Position numbers and translations under genes: made by a program. From NCBI RefSeq assembly GCF_010211765.1, contig NZ_PDWO01000002.1:225581-289580 (forward strand): a DNA stretch of 64,000 nt. The letters run 5' to 3'. Source of the stretch: Pseudoxanthomonas kaohsiungensis. Its GTDB lineage: Bacteria > Pseudomonadota > Gammaproteobacteria > Xanthomonadales > Xanthomonadaceae. This document shows, piece after piece, positions 15,395 to 29,210 of the stretch. Below the pieces are notes generated by a model. That model did no database searches. It had not been told where the DNA came from and worked only from the letters and a program-made list of their open reading frames with translations. Position 1 is the stretch's first letter, and each line of letters starts with the position of its first letter.

Positions 15395-15493
15395 GTTCTG
15401 CCGCACCGGGGGTCGAGCGGCACAGGGATGTGCCGCGCTCGCGATTTGCGGCACGGATGCCGGTATGAGCGACGACCCCCGGTGCGGCAGAAC
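15395..15493. repeat. Large nested palindrome, unit 2
   Basis: Outer arms of 21 bp (15395-15415 and 15473-15493) are perfect reverse complements containing CTGCCGCACCGGGGGTC. Inside, GCGGCAC (15417-15423) pairs with GTGCCGC (15430-15436). Organisation and size, about 100 bp with a nested GGCACA-type hairpin, parallel the unit at 15150, so both look like members of one repeat family distinct from the GTAG elements. Confidence 0.72.
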
Positions 15494-15610
15494 GGCGGCC
15501 CCGTCCGGAGTCGACACGCGCCCTGCATTCGGCTTTGGTGTTAGCTGGGGCCTGGGCCTGGGCTGGGGCCCAGCCATCTTCAGTCGGCCCTGCCCGCAAC
15601 CGGAAGTGGA

Positions 15611-15641
15611 TAAAGAGAAGGCCCCGTCTCCCGGGGCCCTT
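15611..15641 (-). terminator. Intrinsic terminator of gltBD
   Basis: Read on the minus strand, GGCCCCGGGAGACGGGGCC forms a 7-bp GC stem with a 5-nt loop, followed by TTCTCTTTATCC, a mixed U-rich tract. It begins about 24 bp after the gltD stop codon, where an operon terminator is expected. Confidence 0.75.
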
Positions 15642-15664
15642 CGTACGTCGCCTTTCAAGTGCGC

Positions 15665-21612
<5,948 letters not shown>

Positions 21613-21741
21613 CTGCATCTCGGAAAAAACAGGCGTACCGGGTGCTGTTTCCCGGGACGCGAGCGAAGGCGACACCGCACCGGTTTCTTTCGAAACTGGC
21701 GCTGCCTGAATGTCACCGGAAGCCCGACTAAAACATAAGTG

Positions 21742-21755
21742 TTGCGGTGCCGCAA
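21742..21755. promoter_or_regulatory. 14-bp palindrome upstream of gltB
   Basis: TTGCGGTGCCGCAA is a perfect inverted repeat (6-bp arms, TG centre) about 130 bp upstream of the gltB start. On the minus strand it provides a TTGCGG hexamer that could act as a -35, so binding here could control gltBD. No known factor is assigned. Confidence 0.35.
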
Positions 21756-21836
21756 CCGGCCTTCGCCAGGCAAAAAAGATGCATTCGAAACCGTCGCGTG
21801 GAGCCGGGCGGTTCCGCTTTTTCCACGGTGGGCTTT

Positions 21837-21858
21837 AGCCGGGCGAGCCCGGCTCTAC
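21837..21858. repeat. Single REP hairpin ending CTAC
   Basis: AGCCGGGCGAGCCCGGCTCT followed by AC: a hairpin with the CTAC terminus, same subtype as the pair at 43516-43591. An imperfect neighbour hairpin (CGTGGA...TCCACG) lies just upstream. It sits between the divergent-facing ends of the gltB upstream region and the I78 gene. Confidence 0.6.
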
Positions 21859-21897
21859 GGGTGCATGGGCAGCGAGGCAAGCCCCCACTCTACGGCG

Positions 21898-22287
21898 TCA
21901 GCCGCAGCGCACGGCGACGATCTTCTTCGTCGCATCGACTTCGATGTTCAGGCGCTCGCCGTCGAACTCCATCGTCACCATCTGGTCGGGTTCGAGCACG
22001 CGCACGGTCTTGGCGCCGGCGTCGACGCGGGCCTGTTCGGCGGTGGCATCCTCCAGCACCTGGCCGACCAGGCCCTGGACCTGGGTGGCGTCGCAGGTGG
22101 GCGCCGGGGGCGGCGCATCGGCGGCGCCATTGGGCGGCGGCACCTTGGCCGACTCGGCGGCCTGCTGTGCGGCGGTGATCGCCTGCTCCTGCTCGGTGCC
22201 GTCGTCTTCGGGCGTGTTGCCCGGCGAACATGCGGCCAGGACGGCGACGAGGGCGAGCGGCAGGAGGCGGGTGGCAGGTGCGGTCAT
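21898..22287 (-). CDS. I78-family peptidase inhibitor lipoprotein
   Basis: 129-aa envelope lipoprotein. The signal ends in lipobox LAAC with Cys20. After a low-complexity Pro/Ala/Glu linker (residues about 25-65), the inhibitor domain shows the I78 pattern: CDATQVQGLVGQ, then ARVDAGAKTVRVLEPDQMVT, then RLNIEVDATKKIVAVRCG at the C-terminus, with two Cys likely disulfide-bonded. I78 proteins such as AVPI of Aeromonas inhibit serine proteases; protection against the bacterium's own or foreign proteases is plausible. ATG 22287 is chosen because the longer frame has no sensible signal upstream. Divergent from the topoisomerase gene. Confidence 0.85.
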   Translation of the reverse strand: MTAPATRLLPLALVAVLAACSPGNTPEDDGTEQEQAITAAQQAAESAKVPPPNGAADAPPPAPTCDATQVQGLVGQVLEDATAEQARVDAGAKTVRVLEPDQMVTMEFDGERLNIEVDATKKIVAVRCG

Positions 22288-22433
22288 GGGCGGTTTCCCG
22301 GTTGAGGTCGACATCCAGAGTGCCGCAGGGAACATTCGCGATGCGTTAACCGTTAAGCGGCCGCGGGAGGCGTTGACGTCGACACTGCGCCGCCCTGCCG
22401 AGACTGTCGCCTCCCTGGTTCCAGGCATGGCCG

Positions 22434-23519
22434 ATGTCGACCGCTTCCTCCGCCGCCAGCAGCGACAACGCACACGATGCCGACCGCGCCGGCCTGGTCC
22501 ACGTGGCCGACGGCGAAGCCGGCATCCGCCGGCGCCGGCAGGGGCGCGGCTTCTCCTATCGCGGCGTCGGCGGCGGCCCGGTTCGCGACCCGCGCACCCT
22601 GGCCCGGATCCGCGCGCTGGCGATCCCGCCGGCCTGGCAGGACGTGTGGATCTGCGCCGATCCGCGCGGCCACCTGCAGGCCACCGGCCGCGACGCGCGC
22701 GGGCGCAAGCAGTACCGCTACCACCCGGAGTGGGCGCGGCACCGGGGCAGCGGCAAGTTCGAGCGGATCGTCGCCTTCGGCCAGGCCCTGCCGGCGCTGC
22801 GCCGGCAGTTGCGCCGCGACCTGGCGCGCGAGGGCCATCCGCGCGAGAAGGTCCTGGCGATCGTCATCGCGGTGATGGACGACACCCTGCTGCGGATCGG
22901 CAACGACGCCTACCGCCGGCAGAACCGCTCCTATGGCCTCACCACCCTGCGCAACCGCCACGTCGCGTTCCTGGCCGGTGGCCGCGCGCGGATCGCCTTC
23001 CGCGGCAAGGGCGGGCAGCCGCAGGAAGCGGTCCTGGACGACCGCCGCCTGGTGCGGCTGATGCGTCGCTGCCGCGAGCTGCCCGGGCAATGCCTGTTCC
23101 AGTACCGCGACGACGACGGCGCGCTGGTGCCGGTGCGTTCGAGCGAGGTCAACGAGTACCTGCGCCAGGCCATGGGCGAGGCGTTCACCGCCAAGGATTT
23201 CCGCACCTGGGGTGGCACGGTGGCGGCGATGCGCGGCCTGGCGGCATTGGGCGGGGCGCCGGAGGCCGAACGCGAATGCGCGCGCCTGCAGGGCGAGGTG
23301 ATGCGTGCGGTGGCCGAGGAACTGGGCAACACGCCTGCCGTGTGCCGCAAGGCCTATATCGATCCGGCTGTATTCGAGGGCTGGCGCCGCGGCGAACTGG
23401 ACGGCATCGCCGGGCGTTGCCGCGGCCCGCGCCAGTGGGAGCAGGCCGCGCTCGTGTTCCTGCGCCGCGCGCACCGGCCGGTGCGCGCCCGGCGCGGCGT
23501 CGGGCAAGCCGCGTCCTAG
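22434..23519 (+). CDS. DNA topoisomerase IB (poxvirus/bacterial type)
   Basis: 361-aa type IB topoisomerase that relaxes supercoils through a 3'-phosphotyrosine intermediate. Residues about 30-90 are the N-terminal domain (GRGFSYRG, RIRALAIPPAWQDVWICADP). The catalytic domain shows the expected set: Arg in SYGLTTLRNRHV, Lys in FRGKGGQ, Arg in AKDFRTWGGT, and the nucleophile Tyr in CRKAYIDPAVFEGW. Bacterial members are common in Xanthomonadaceae and are non-essential accessory enzymes alongside TopA. ATG 22434 gives a short Ser/Ala-rich lead. The stop TAG overlaps the stop of the convergent I78-like gene by 4 bp. Confidence 0.93.
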   Translation: MSTASSAASSDNAHDADRAGLVHVADGEAGIRRRRQGRGFSYRGVGGGPVRDPRTLARIRALAIPPAWQDVWICADPRGHLQATGRDARGRKQYRYHPEWARHRGSGKFERIVAFGQALPALRRQLRRDLAREGHPREKVLAIVIAVMDDTLLRIGNDAYRRQNRSYGLTTLRNRHVAFLAGGRARIAFRGKGGQPQEAVLDDRRLVRLMRRCRELPGQCLFQYRDDDGALVPVRSSEVNEYLRQAMGEAFTAKDFRTWGGTVAAMRGLAALGGAPEAERECARLQGEVMRAVAEELGNTPAVCRKAYIDPAVFEGWRRGELDGIAGRCRGPRQWEQAALVFLRRAHRPVRARRGVGQAAS

Positions 23520-23848
23520 CTGCAGGACAGGCCGGTGATCGCGTTGTTGCGGCCGGTTTCCACGGTCAGCCGCGAGCCGCCGCTGGTCACCGGCACCGGC
23601 GCATTCGCGCCGCCGGGGCGCATGTCCGCACCGCGCACCACCTGCACCTCGGTGCTGTCGCTGTCCACGCGCGCGCGCTCGATCGTGGCATCGGAGGCGG
23701 CCAGGCCGACCGCGCCGCGCACCTTTTCCGTATGGCACTGGCCGGAAATGGTGCCGTCGATCGGCGCGACCCCGGCGATCTGCGGGCCGGCGCAGGCGGC
23801 GAGCAGGCAGGTGGCGGTGGCGAGGCTGCAGGCGAGGATGCGGGACAT
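23516..23848 (-). CDS. Second small I78-like lipoprotein
   Basis: 110-aa lipoprotein with a signal of about 18 residues and lipobox LAAC. The mature part follows the I78 layout: CHTEKVRGAVGLAASDATIE near the start, ARVDSDSTEVQVVRGADMRP in the middle, and SRLTVETGRNNAITGLSCS at the end, with one Cys at each end of the domain. The reactive-site region differs from the gene at 21898 (GLAAS rather than GLVGQ), so the target may differ. Two such genes flank the topoisomerase gene. It overlaps the convergent topoisomerase by its last codons. The family call is fair, the function inferred. Confidence 0.72.
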   Translation of the reverse strand: MSRILACSLATATCLLAACAGPQIAGVAPIDGTISGQCHTEKVRGAVGLAASDATIERARVDSDSTEVQVVRGADMRPGGANAPVPVTSGGSRLTVETGRNNAITGLSCS

Positions 23849-24020
23849 GGCACGGCTCCGGGGAATTCGGGCCTCCAGCCTGTCGCGCCCGGCGTTGGCG
23901 GCGGATGAAGGCCGGGTATTCCGCCCGGGGATGGCGCCCCGCCAGCCACGGCATACGCGGCGCCGGGCAGCCGGACCGGGCATGATCGGCAGCTTCGACA
24001 GACCGGGGAGCACAGCGTCG

Positions 24021-25340
24021 ATGCACGTCAACCACCCACAGGACGCCGGCGCCGCCGGCACCGGCACCGCCACCGCACCGTCCTCGCGGCTGCTGCCGCT
24101 GGTGATCACGCTGTTCTTCGCCTGGGGCTTTTGCACGGTGCTGGTGGATGTGCTGATCCCCAAGCTCAAGGCAACGTTCTCGCTCAACTACGCCGAGGCG
24201 ATGCTGACCCAGTTCTGCTTCTTCCTCGCCTACTTCGTGGTGTCGATCCCGGCCGGCCTGCTGGTCAGCCGGATCGGCTACCTGCGCGGCATCGTGCTCG
24301 GCCTGCTGGTGATGGCCGGCGGCTGCCTGATGTTCTCCCCGGCGGCCTCGTCAGGCTGGTACCCGGCGTTCCTGGCCGCGCTGTTCGTGCTGGCCGGCGG
24401 CATCACCCTGGTCCAGGTCGCGGCCAATCCGCTGGTGGCCGGGCTCGGCGATCCGGCGCGCGCGCACAGCCGGCTCACGCTGGCGCAGGCATTCAACTCG
24501 TTCGGCACCATGATCGGCCCGCTGTTCGGCTCGGCGCTGATCCTGGCCGCCGGCGTGTCCGAGCCCACGCCGGGCATGGATGCGGCGGCGCTGGCCGCGT
24601 TCCGGGTCGAGCAGGCCGGCCACGTGCGCCTGCCCTACATGATCATCGCCGCGGTGCTGGTCGGCCTGGCCGCACTGTGCTGGTGGGTGCGGCGTTCGCC
24701 GGTGCCGGCGGTGCGCCCGGTCGGGCACGCCGACTACCGGCGCCTGCTCGGCATGCCGCGGGTCAGCCTCGGCGCGCTGTCGATCTTCCTGTACGTCGGC
24801 GCCGAAGTGGCGATCGGCAGCGCCCTGGTCAACTACCTGATCATGGCCGGCGCGACCAGTTCCGAGCACGCCGCCGGCAACCTGATCGCGGTGTACTGGG
24901 GCCTGGCGATGGTCGGCCGCTTCATCGGCTCGTGGGTACTGCGCTTCGTGTCGCCGGGCCTGGTGCTGGCGGTGTGCGCGGTGTGCGCGGCGACGCTGGC
25001 GGTGCTGGCCGGCACGGTGCTCGAAGGCACGGTCGCGGCGGTGGCGATCCTGTCGATCGGCCTGTTCAACTCGGTGATGTTCCCGACCATCTTCACCCTG
25101 TCGATCGACGGGCTGGGCGAGGACACGCCCGGCGCGTCGGGCATCCTGTGCCTGGCGATCGTCGGCGGCGCGATCGTGCCGTTGCTGATGGGCCTGGCCG
25201 CCGACCGCATCGGCCTGGCGCTCGCTTTGCTGGTGCCGGCGGTGTGCTACCTGTGGATCGCCGCCTACGGGCTGCTGGTGAAGGCGGGGATGATCGGCTC
25301 GGCACCCGCGGCGCCGGCACCGGTGGCTTCGGACGCCTGA
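24021..25340 (+). CDS. Sugar MFS transporter, FucP/GluP family
   Basis: 439-aa inner-membrane sugar/H+ symporter with 12 predicted helices. The N-terminal helix LVITLFFAWGFCTVLVDVLI, the ending of helix 4 (FVLAGGITLVQVAANPLV) and LTLAQAFNSFGTMIGPLFG are hallmarks of the FucP/GluP (FHS) family that carries fucose, glucose, galactose or N-acetyl sugars. The start ATG 24021 is chosen because upstream codons are non-conserved. Only 3 bp separate its stop from the GTG start of a PfkB sugar kinase, so transporter and kinase were once an operon for importing and phosphorylating a sugar; the kinase is now truncated. Confidence 0.9.
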   Translation: MHVNHPQDAGAAGTGTATAPSSRLLPLVITLFFAWGFCTVLVDVLIPKLKATFSLNYAEAMLTQFCFFLAYFVVSIPAGLLVSRIGYLRGIVLGLLVMAGGCLMFSPAASSGWYPAFLAALFVLAGGITLVQVAANPLVAGLGDPARAHSRLTLAQAFNSFGTMIGPLFGSALILAAGVSEPTPGMDAAALAAFRVEQAGHVRLPYMIIAAVLVGLAALCWWVRRSPVPAVRPVGHADYRRLLGMPRVSLGALSIFLYVGAEVAIGSALVNYLIMAGATSSEHAAGNLIAVYWGLAMVGRFIGSWVLRFVSPGLVLAVCAVCAATLAVLAGTVLEGTVAAVAILSIGLFNSVMFPTIFTLSIDGLGEDTPGASGILCLAIVGGAIVPLLMGLAADRIGLALALLVPAVCYLWIAAYGLLVKAGMIGSAPAAPAPVASDA

Positions 25341-25343
25341 GCC

Positions 25344-25601
25344 GTGGCGGACCAGCCGGCGCGCGCGCTGCCACGCTTGCTGGTGTTCGGCGAGGCGCTG
25401 ACCGACTTCGTCCGCACCGGCGCGGACACCTGGCGCAGCGTCGCCGGCGGTGCGTGCTGGAACGTGGCACGCGTGGCGGCGACGTTGGGCGTACCCACCG
25501 GCTGGGCCGGCTCGGTCAGCGACGACCTGTTCGGCCGCGACCTCATCGACAAGTCGCGCGACGCCGGCCATGCGATGCAGACCATTGTGCTCAGGCGTGG
25601 T
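25344..25601 (+). pseudogene. Truncated PfkB-family sugar kinase (fructokinase-like)
   Basis: The first about 75 codons (GTG 25344 onward) read as the N-terminal lobe of a ribokinase/PfkB carbohydrate kinase: LLVFGEALTDFV, then the sugar-binding GGACWNVARVAATLG, then SVSDDLFGRDLIDKSRDAG. After about 25575 homology stops abruptly and the frame runs on as antisense sequence of the neighbouring phosphoesterase gene. The ATP-binding and catalytic C-terminal lobe (about 220 residues, with the GAGD motif) is absent and not seen elsewhere in the window. Inactivation seems certain unless the lost part lies elsewhere. The break marks the left edge of an accessory block. Confidence 0.85.
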
Positions 25602-25602
25602 C

Positions 25603-26631
25603 CTAGTCGAGAACGATCTCCTTCGACTCCCATCGCAGTGCGCCGATCCTGCCGACGTGAGGGGACACGCCCTGCCTTCTCTCGAGCCAGCGAACTCCCA
25701 CACACCAGTCCACGCAAAGGGCATTTCGCCTCGGTCCGAGCCATTCGAAAGGACCGTAGCCCGAGAACAGGTTGGGGCCCCGCGAACGGGCCGTGGCGTC
25801 CTCCTCGGCCAACGGCCAGCGCCAGTAGTGGCCGAACACCACCGCCGGCGCGTCCTCATACTCGTTCCACCAGGCTACCCTCTCGGCCATGCGCCACTTG
25901 CCGGTGGCGAAGAACGGTGTGGCAGTCATCCGCTCCAGGCCGCTGGTCAGGGCCTTCATGGGGTGTCCGGATTGCTTTAGGCTGTCGACCTTGCCGATGC
26001 CTTCAAGCAAGGGGACGTGCGCGTTGGGGTCGGTCAGTTCGGCCTTCCACGCCCTCAGTTCTTGGGCATGCTGTGTGAAAGCGCCCTCCTGCTCAAGCCT
26101 TCGGGTGAGCTTGGCATCCAGGGCCTCGTATGCGGCCAGGGTGCCGCGTGTCTCGTGGCGGAGGATCTCGACGGACTCGGGGTGCCAGCAGGCATGCACG
26201 ACCCGAAGGTCTTGGCGCTCCAGCGCGAGCGGGAGCGAGCCGAACCAGTCCATGAAGGACTTGCGCTGGTTGTCGGAAACACGCGCAGATGCGCCGAAGT
26301 GGCCGCCAGTCGCATCGTGATCGGCGTCGGCCGCCTGGAACCAGCCGTTGCCTTCCTTGGCCTGTCCGCGGATCAGGTTCAGTTCGTGGTTTCCAAGGAT
26401 GCACTGGGCACGGCCGGCCTCGACCATCTCGGCGACACGCTCGACCACGGCTGGGCTGTCGATGCCGCGATCGACCAGATCGCCCACGAACACTAGGCGA
26501 TTGCCCTTTGGATGGCGGCCGGCCGGGTCGTAGCCCAGGCGGGCCAGCAGGATTTCAAGTGCGGGCATCTCCCCATGGACGTCGCCGACGATGTCGATCG
26601 GGCCGTCAAAGAGGGGCTGGATGAACTGCAT
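25603..26631 (-). CDS. Calcineurin-like metallophosphoesterase
   Basis: 342-aa two-metal phosphoesterase. The five family blocks are present: IVGDVHGE (residues about 14-21), FVGDLVDRG (about 48-56), LGNHELNL (about 80-87), VVHACWHPE (about 144-152) and VFGHYWRWP near residue 276. This resembles PrpE/ApaH-like and serine/threonine-phosphatase-like enzymes that act on phosphoproteins or dinucleotide polyphosphates; the substrate is not determinable. ATG 26631 precedes the first metal motif directly. Its stop lies about 25 bp past the break in the PfkB kinase, so it is the first gene of the accessory block. It is cytosolic, with no signal peptide. Confidence 0.87.
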   Translation of the reverse strand: MQFIQPLFDGPIDIVGDVHGEMPALEILLARLGYDPAGRHPKGNRLVFVGDLVDRGIDSPAVVERVAEMVEAGRAQCILGNHELNLIRGQAKEGNGWFQAADADHDATGGHFGASARVSDNQRKSFMDWFGSLPLALERQDLRVVHACWHPESVEILRHETRGTLAAYEALDAKLTRRLEQEGAFTQHAQELRAWKAELTDPNAHVPLLEGIGKVDSLKQSGHPMKALTSGLERMTATPFFATGKWRMAERVAWWNEYEDAPAVVFGHYWRWPLAEEDATARSRGPNLFSGYGPFEWLGPRRNALCVDWCVGVRWLERRQGVSPHVGRIGALRWESKEIVLD

Positions 26632-26705
26632 GGACTTGGATGGGTTCAGAAGCGTGCTCCATCGGTTGGCGGGGAGGCACCCGTCATCGGCTGCCTCCCT
26701 CCTCC

Positions 26706-27359
26706 TCAGGCGGGTCGGTGCGACTTGGACGCCGACGTGCGCTCGATATCATTGAATTCTATGTCACGAGCCAGGCTGGAGCGGCGCAAGGCGACCTTCT
26801 CGGAGGCCAGATCCCAGGCCGCCCGGTTACCTTCCGTAGTCTTGTCGAACATCAGCCGGGATCGATAGTCCACGCCCAGGTCGCCGGCCTCGTCGAACGC
26901 GCCCAGATCGGCGCTCAGGAACACGAAGTCCCAGCCCAGCTGCTTCTTGGCCTCGATCAGCCGGTTGACCCGGGCCCGGTCGAACTCCTTGCTGGCGTTC
27001 TCCTGACCGTCGGTCACCACCACGAAGATCACCTTGCTCGGGCGCTCGGCGTCGGGGCGGCTTGCCAGCCAGGCTTCCAGGTCGAGGATGCCCCGACCCA
27101 TGGCGTCGTACAGGGGGGTGGTGGCGCGCGGCACGTACTGGTCCAGGCTCAGCGGCGCCACCGTGGCCAGGTCGGCATAGGCATGCAGGACTTCGTATGG
27201 ATCCTGCGAGTCGAACTGGACCAGCGACAGGGTCGCCTGGCCCGGACCGTCCTTCTGGGCGGCGAGGAAGGCGTTGTAGCCGCCGACCACGTCGACCCGG
27301 ATGTCCTGCATGGAGCCGGTACGGTCGAGGATGACGGAGATGTGGCTGCGGTCGTTCAT
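26706..27359 (-). CDS. VWA-domain (von Willebrand factor A) protein
   Basis: 217-aa soluble protein made almost entirely of a VWA domain. The MIDAS metal site reads ILDRTGSM (variant of DxSxS, residues about 9-16), with Thr in ATTPLYDAM and Asp in VVVTDGQENAS. Such stand-alone cytosolic VWA proteins bind partners in a metal-dependent way and are frequent in accessory and stress or defence loci. The start MNDRSHISVI (ATG 27359) is preferred; a longer frame upstream has no VWA features and overlaps the divergent HEPN-like gene. It shares a 76-bp divergent spacer with that gene, so the two may be co-regulated. Specific role unknown. Confidence 0.85.
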   Translation of the reverse strand: MNDRSHISVILDRTGSMQDIRVDVVGGYNAFLAAQKDGPGQATLSLVQFDSQDPYEVLHAYADLATVAPLSLDQYVPRATTPLYDAMGRGILDLEAWLASRPDAERPSKVIFVVVTDGQENASKEFDRARVNRLIEAKKQLGWDFVFLSADLGAFDEAGDLGVDYRSRLMFDKTTEGNRAAWDLASEKVALRRSSLARDIEFNDIERTSASKSHRPA

Positions 27360-27435
27360 GGCATTCCCCTTGGCTGGTGGCTGGAATGGCATAGTCCGCC
27401 CGGGGAATCTCACAGGCTGAGACGGAGCTGGGAAC

Positions 27436-28098
27436 ATGGCGACGGGGACCCTGGATGCGAAGGCGCTGAAGGCCAGACACCGACAGGTGCGGGGGGCGCA
27501 GTCGACCGAGCTGGCCACCCGGATCCATCGATCCATCAGCTGGCTGGCACGGGCCGAGGCGGAAACCGATGACCCGGATGCCCGGTTCCTGTTCCTGTGG
27601 ATCGGCCTCAATGCGGCCTACGCGCAGGAGTTCGGGTTCGAGGAGAGCGAACGGCTGCAGAGCGGCCAGTTCATCGATCGGGTCTTGGCCCAGGACGAGG
27701 CCGGACGCCTGCAGGACGCCACCTTCCGCCAGTTCTCCGGACCCATCCGAACCCTGATCGAGAACAAGTAGGTGTTCGAGCCGTTCTGGCGCGCCCTGCG
27801 CGAGCACGACGGAAGCGGCCAGTGGGAAGTGCGCTTCGCCAAGAGTCGGGAAAATGCCCTGCGGGCGGTCATGGAACGAAAGACGGCAAAGGTCATGTCC
27901 GTGGTGCTGGACCGCCTGCATGTCTTGCGTAACCAGCTGGTCCACGGCGGCGCGACCTGGAACAGCGCCGCGAACCGGGCCCAGGTGCGGGATGGTGCCG
28001 CCATCTTGATGACGGTGCTGCCCATCATCATCGAGCTGATGATGACTAGTACGGCCGACCAGTTCGGAGCGATCGCCTACCCGCACCTGTCCGTTTAA
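27436..28098 (+). pseudogene. HEPN-like protein interrupted by an in-frame amber codon
   Basis: Codons 1-111 (ATG 27436, GGAG upstream) and the segment after TAG 27769-27771 belong to one protein of about 220 residues in the same frame. The first part ends FSGPIRTLIENK and continues, past the stop, VFEPFWRALREHDGSGQWE. The downstream half carries RLHVLRNQLVHGGATWNS, a HEPN/Apea-like RN...VH motif; the upstream half has SISWLARAEAETDDPDARFL and FLWIGLNAAYAQEFG. A TAC or TAT Tyr codon mutated to TAG explains the break. The second half begins GTG directly after the stop but lacks a clear ribosome site. HEPN proteins are often RNases in toxin or defence systems. Probably inactivated, unless TAG is suppressed or is a sequencing error. 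Confidence 0.75.
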
Positions 28099-28346
28099 AC
28101 CAACAACCCCATTCGATGGCAACCAAGCGGCGCTTCCAGGGGGGCGATGTCCGAGTGGGTCGCCAGCCGCCCCTCAATCCTGGTCAAAGGGCATCGAGTT
28201 CGACGATGTGGATCAGATGGCGGCGGCAGCGCTGTCGCGCAGGTAGATGGTGACCCCGCGCTGGCCCGCGCTGCACCCAGTGCCACTGGTGCAGTAGAGA
28301 AGGTCGATCAGGGACGCCCGGAGTCAGCCAGACGGCCGTTCGGTGC

Positions 28347-28967
28347 TCAGCGCTGTGACGCCAGATACGCCAGGAACCGCTTCAGCCGTGGCGCCGGGTT
28401 GGCGAACTTGACCTGCTGTTCGTCGAACGCTTCCGGATCAAACAGGCCGCGCTTGCCCTTCTGGCTGGTCGCCCAGACATGGGAGTCGGCATATTCCGGG
28501 TCGTTCGGGTTGGACAGGATCTCGAGCAGGTCCGCGTAGCCGGGAGGTCCACCACAGTCGTCCGGCGGTCCGCAGCGTTCCCCGGCCGTGCAGCGCGGAT
28601 ACTTCCTGCCCGGAGCCGCGGTCAGGATCTCCTCGAGCGTGACCAGGTGCCGCCAGCCATCGCCGAAGTCGTATTCGTACTCAATCCGCGGATTAGCCCG
28701 GGTGAGGACTTCGGCCACCCGATGCTTCCAGCCCGGAAGGGGCGGGTTCTCCTCGGACTCTTCCAGCGGCATCCCATAGTGCGGACCGGCGTCGTCATCG
28801 TCCCAAGGCCGGAACTCATGCAGGTGCGTATCCATCCAGGCGAAGGCGCTCTGGATGGCGACATGCAGGTCCCAGAAGGTGTAGTCGCCCGGCACCTGCA
28901 GGCGGCGCCAGATCAGCGGTTCGACGTGCAGCAGCTCGATGCGGAGCTGGAGGATGGCTTGGGTCAC
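28347..28967 (-). CDS. Plasmid pRiA4b ORF-3-like family protein
   Basis: 206-aa soluble protein of the pRiA4b ORF-3 family. Features are LQLRIELLHVEPLIWRRLQV at the N-terminus, DLHVAIQSAFAWMDTHLHEF, the acidic YEYDFGDGWRH block near residue 98, and a Cys/Gly/Pro-rich segment CTAGERCGPPDDCGGPPGY that could bind metal. The family is common on plasmids and islands; its function is unknown. GTG 28967 matches the family N-terminus; ATG 29027 would add 20 non-conserved residues. It lies 80 bp from tRNA-Arg at the right side of the accessory block. Confidence 0.82.
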   Translation of the reverse strand: MTQAILQLRIELLHVEPLIWRRLQVPGDYTFWDLHVAIQSAFAWMDTHLHEFRPWDDDDAGPHYGMPLEESEENPPLPGWKHRVAEVLTRANPRIEYEYDFGDGWRHLVTLEEILTAAPGRKYPRCTAGERCGPPDDCGGPPGYADLLEILSNPNDPEYADSHVWATSQKGKRGLFDPEAFDEQQVKFANPAPRLKRFLAYLASQR

Positions 28968-29046
28968 AAATGGGCCACTACTCGGTGCGCCCGACGTGCC
29001 CAAAACGACTTGGCACAGCCAAGGCACAGAACCGTCACAGGGGAAA

Positions 29047-29123
29047 TGGCGCGCCTGGAGGGATTCGAACCCCCGACCAACGGCTTCGGAAGCCGCTACT
29101 CTATCCGGCTGAGCTACAGGCGC
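29047..29123 (-). tRNA. tRNA-Arg (anticodon CCG), CCA encoded
   Basis: The minus strand folds as a complete cloverleaf: acceptor GCGCCTG/CAGGCGC, D arm GCTC...GAGT, anticodon stem GCGGC/GCCGT around the loop TTCCGAA (anticodon CCG, reads CGG), T arm with TTCGAAT, discriminator G and encoded CCA (TGG at 29047-29049 on the plus strand). It forms the right border of the accessory block and is followed upstream by a second, partial copy. Confidence 0.95.
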
Positions 29124-29210
29124 GTTTCTAAACGACTTTTCCCGCCAAGGCCCGGTGTTTTGAGCAGTGGCCGGTGTGACACTTCAAACGCCTGTTGGGC
29201 TCGATGAGTT

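Larger units (their letters stand above)
15057..15664. other. 607-bp gene-free stretch with large palindromes
   Basis: No frame here resembles a protein. The content is two long cruciform-like inverted repeats (15150-15249 and 15395-15493), a linking 12-bp inverted pair (GTGGCTTCGATC at 15274-15285 and its complement at 15359-15370), a further direct copy of GGCTTCGATC at 15103-15112, a low-complexity CTGGGG-rich patch near 15545-15575, and the gltD terminator at the right end. It reads as accumulated non-autonomous repeats. Confidence 0.75.

Noticed and set aside
21740-21900. A riboswitch or leader peptide ahead of gltB
   Set aside because: Only a short palindrome and REP hairpins are visible; nothing matches a known riboswitch architecture or a coherent leader peptide.
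28099-28346. A small gene between the HEPN-like and pRiA4b-like genes
   Set aside because: Short frames here lack ribosome sites, conserved motifs and coherent codon bias.
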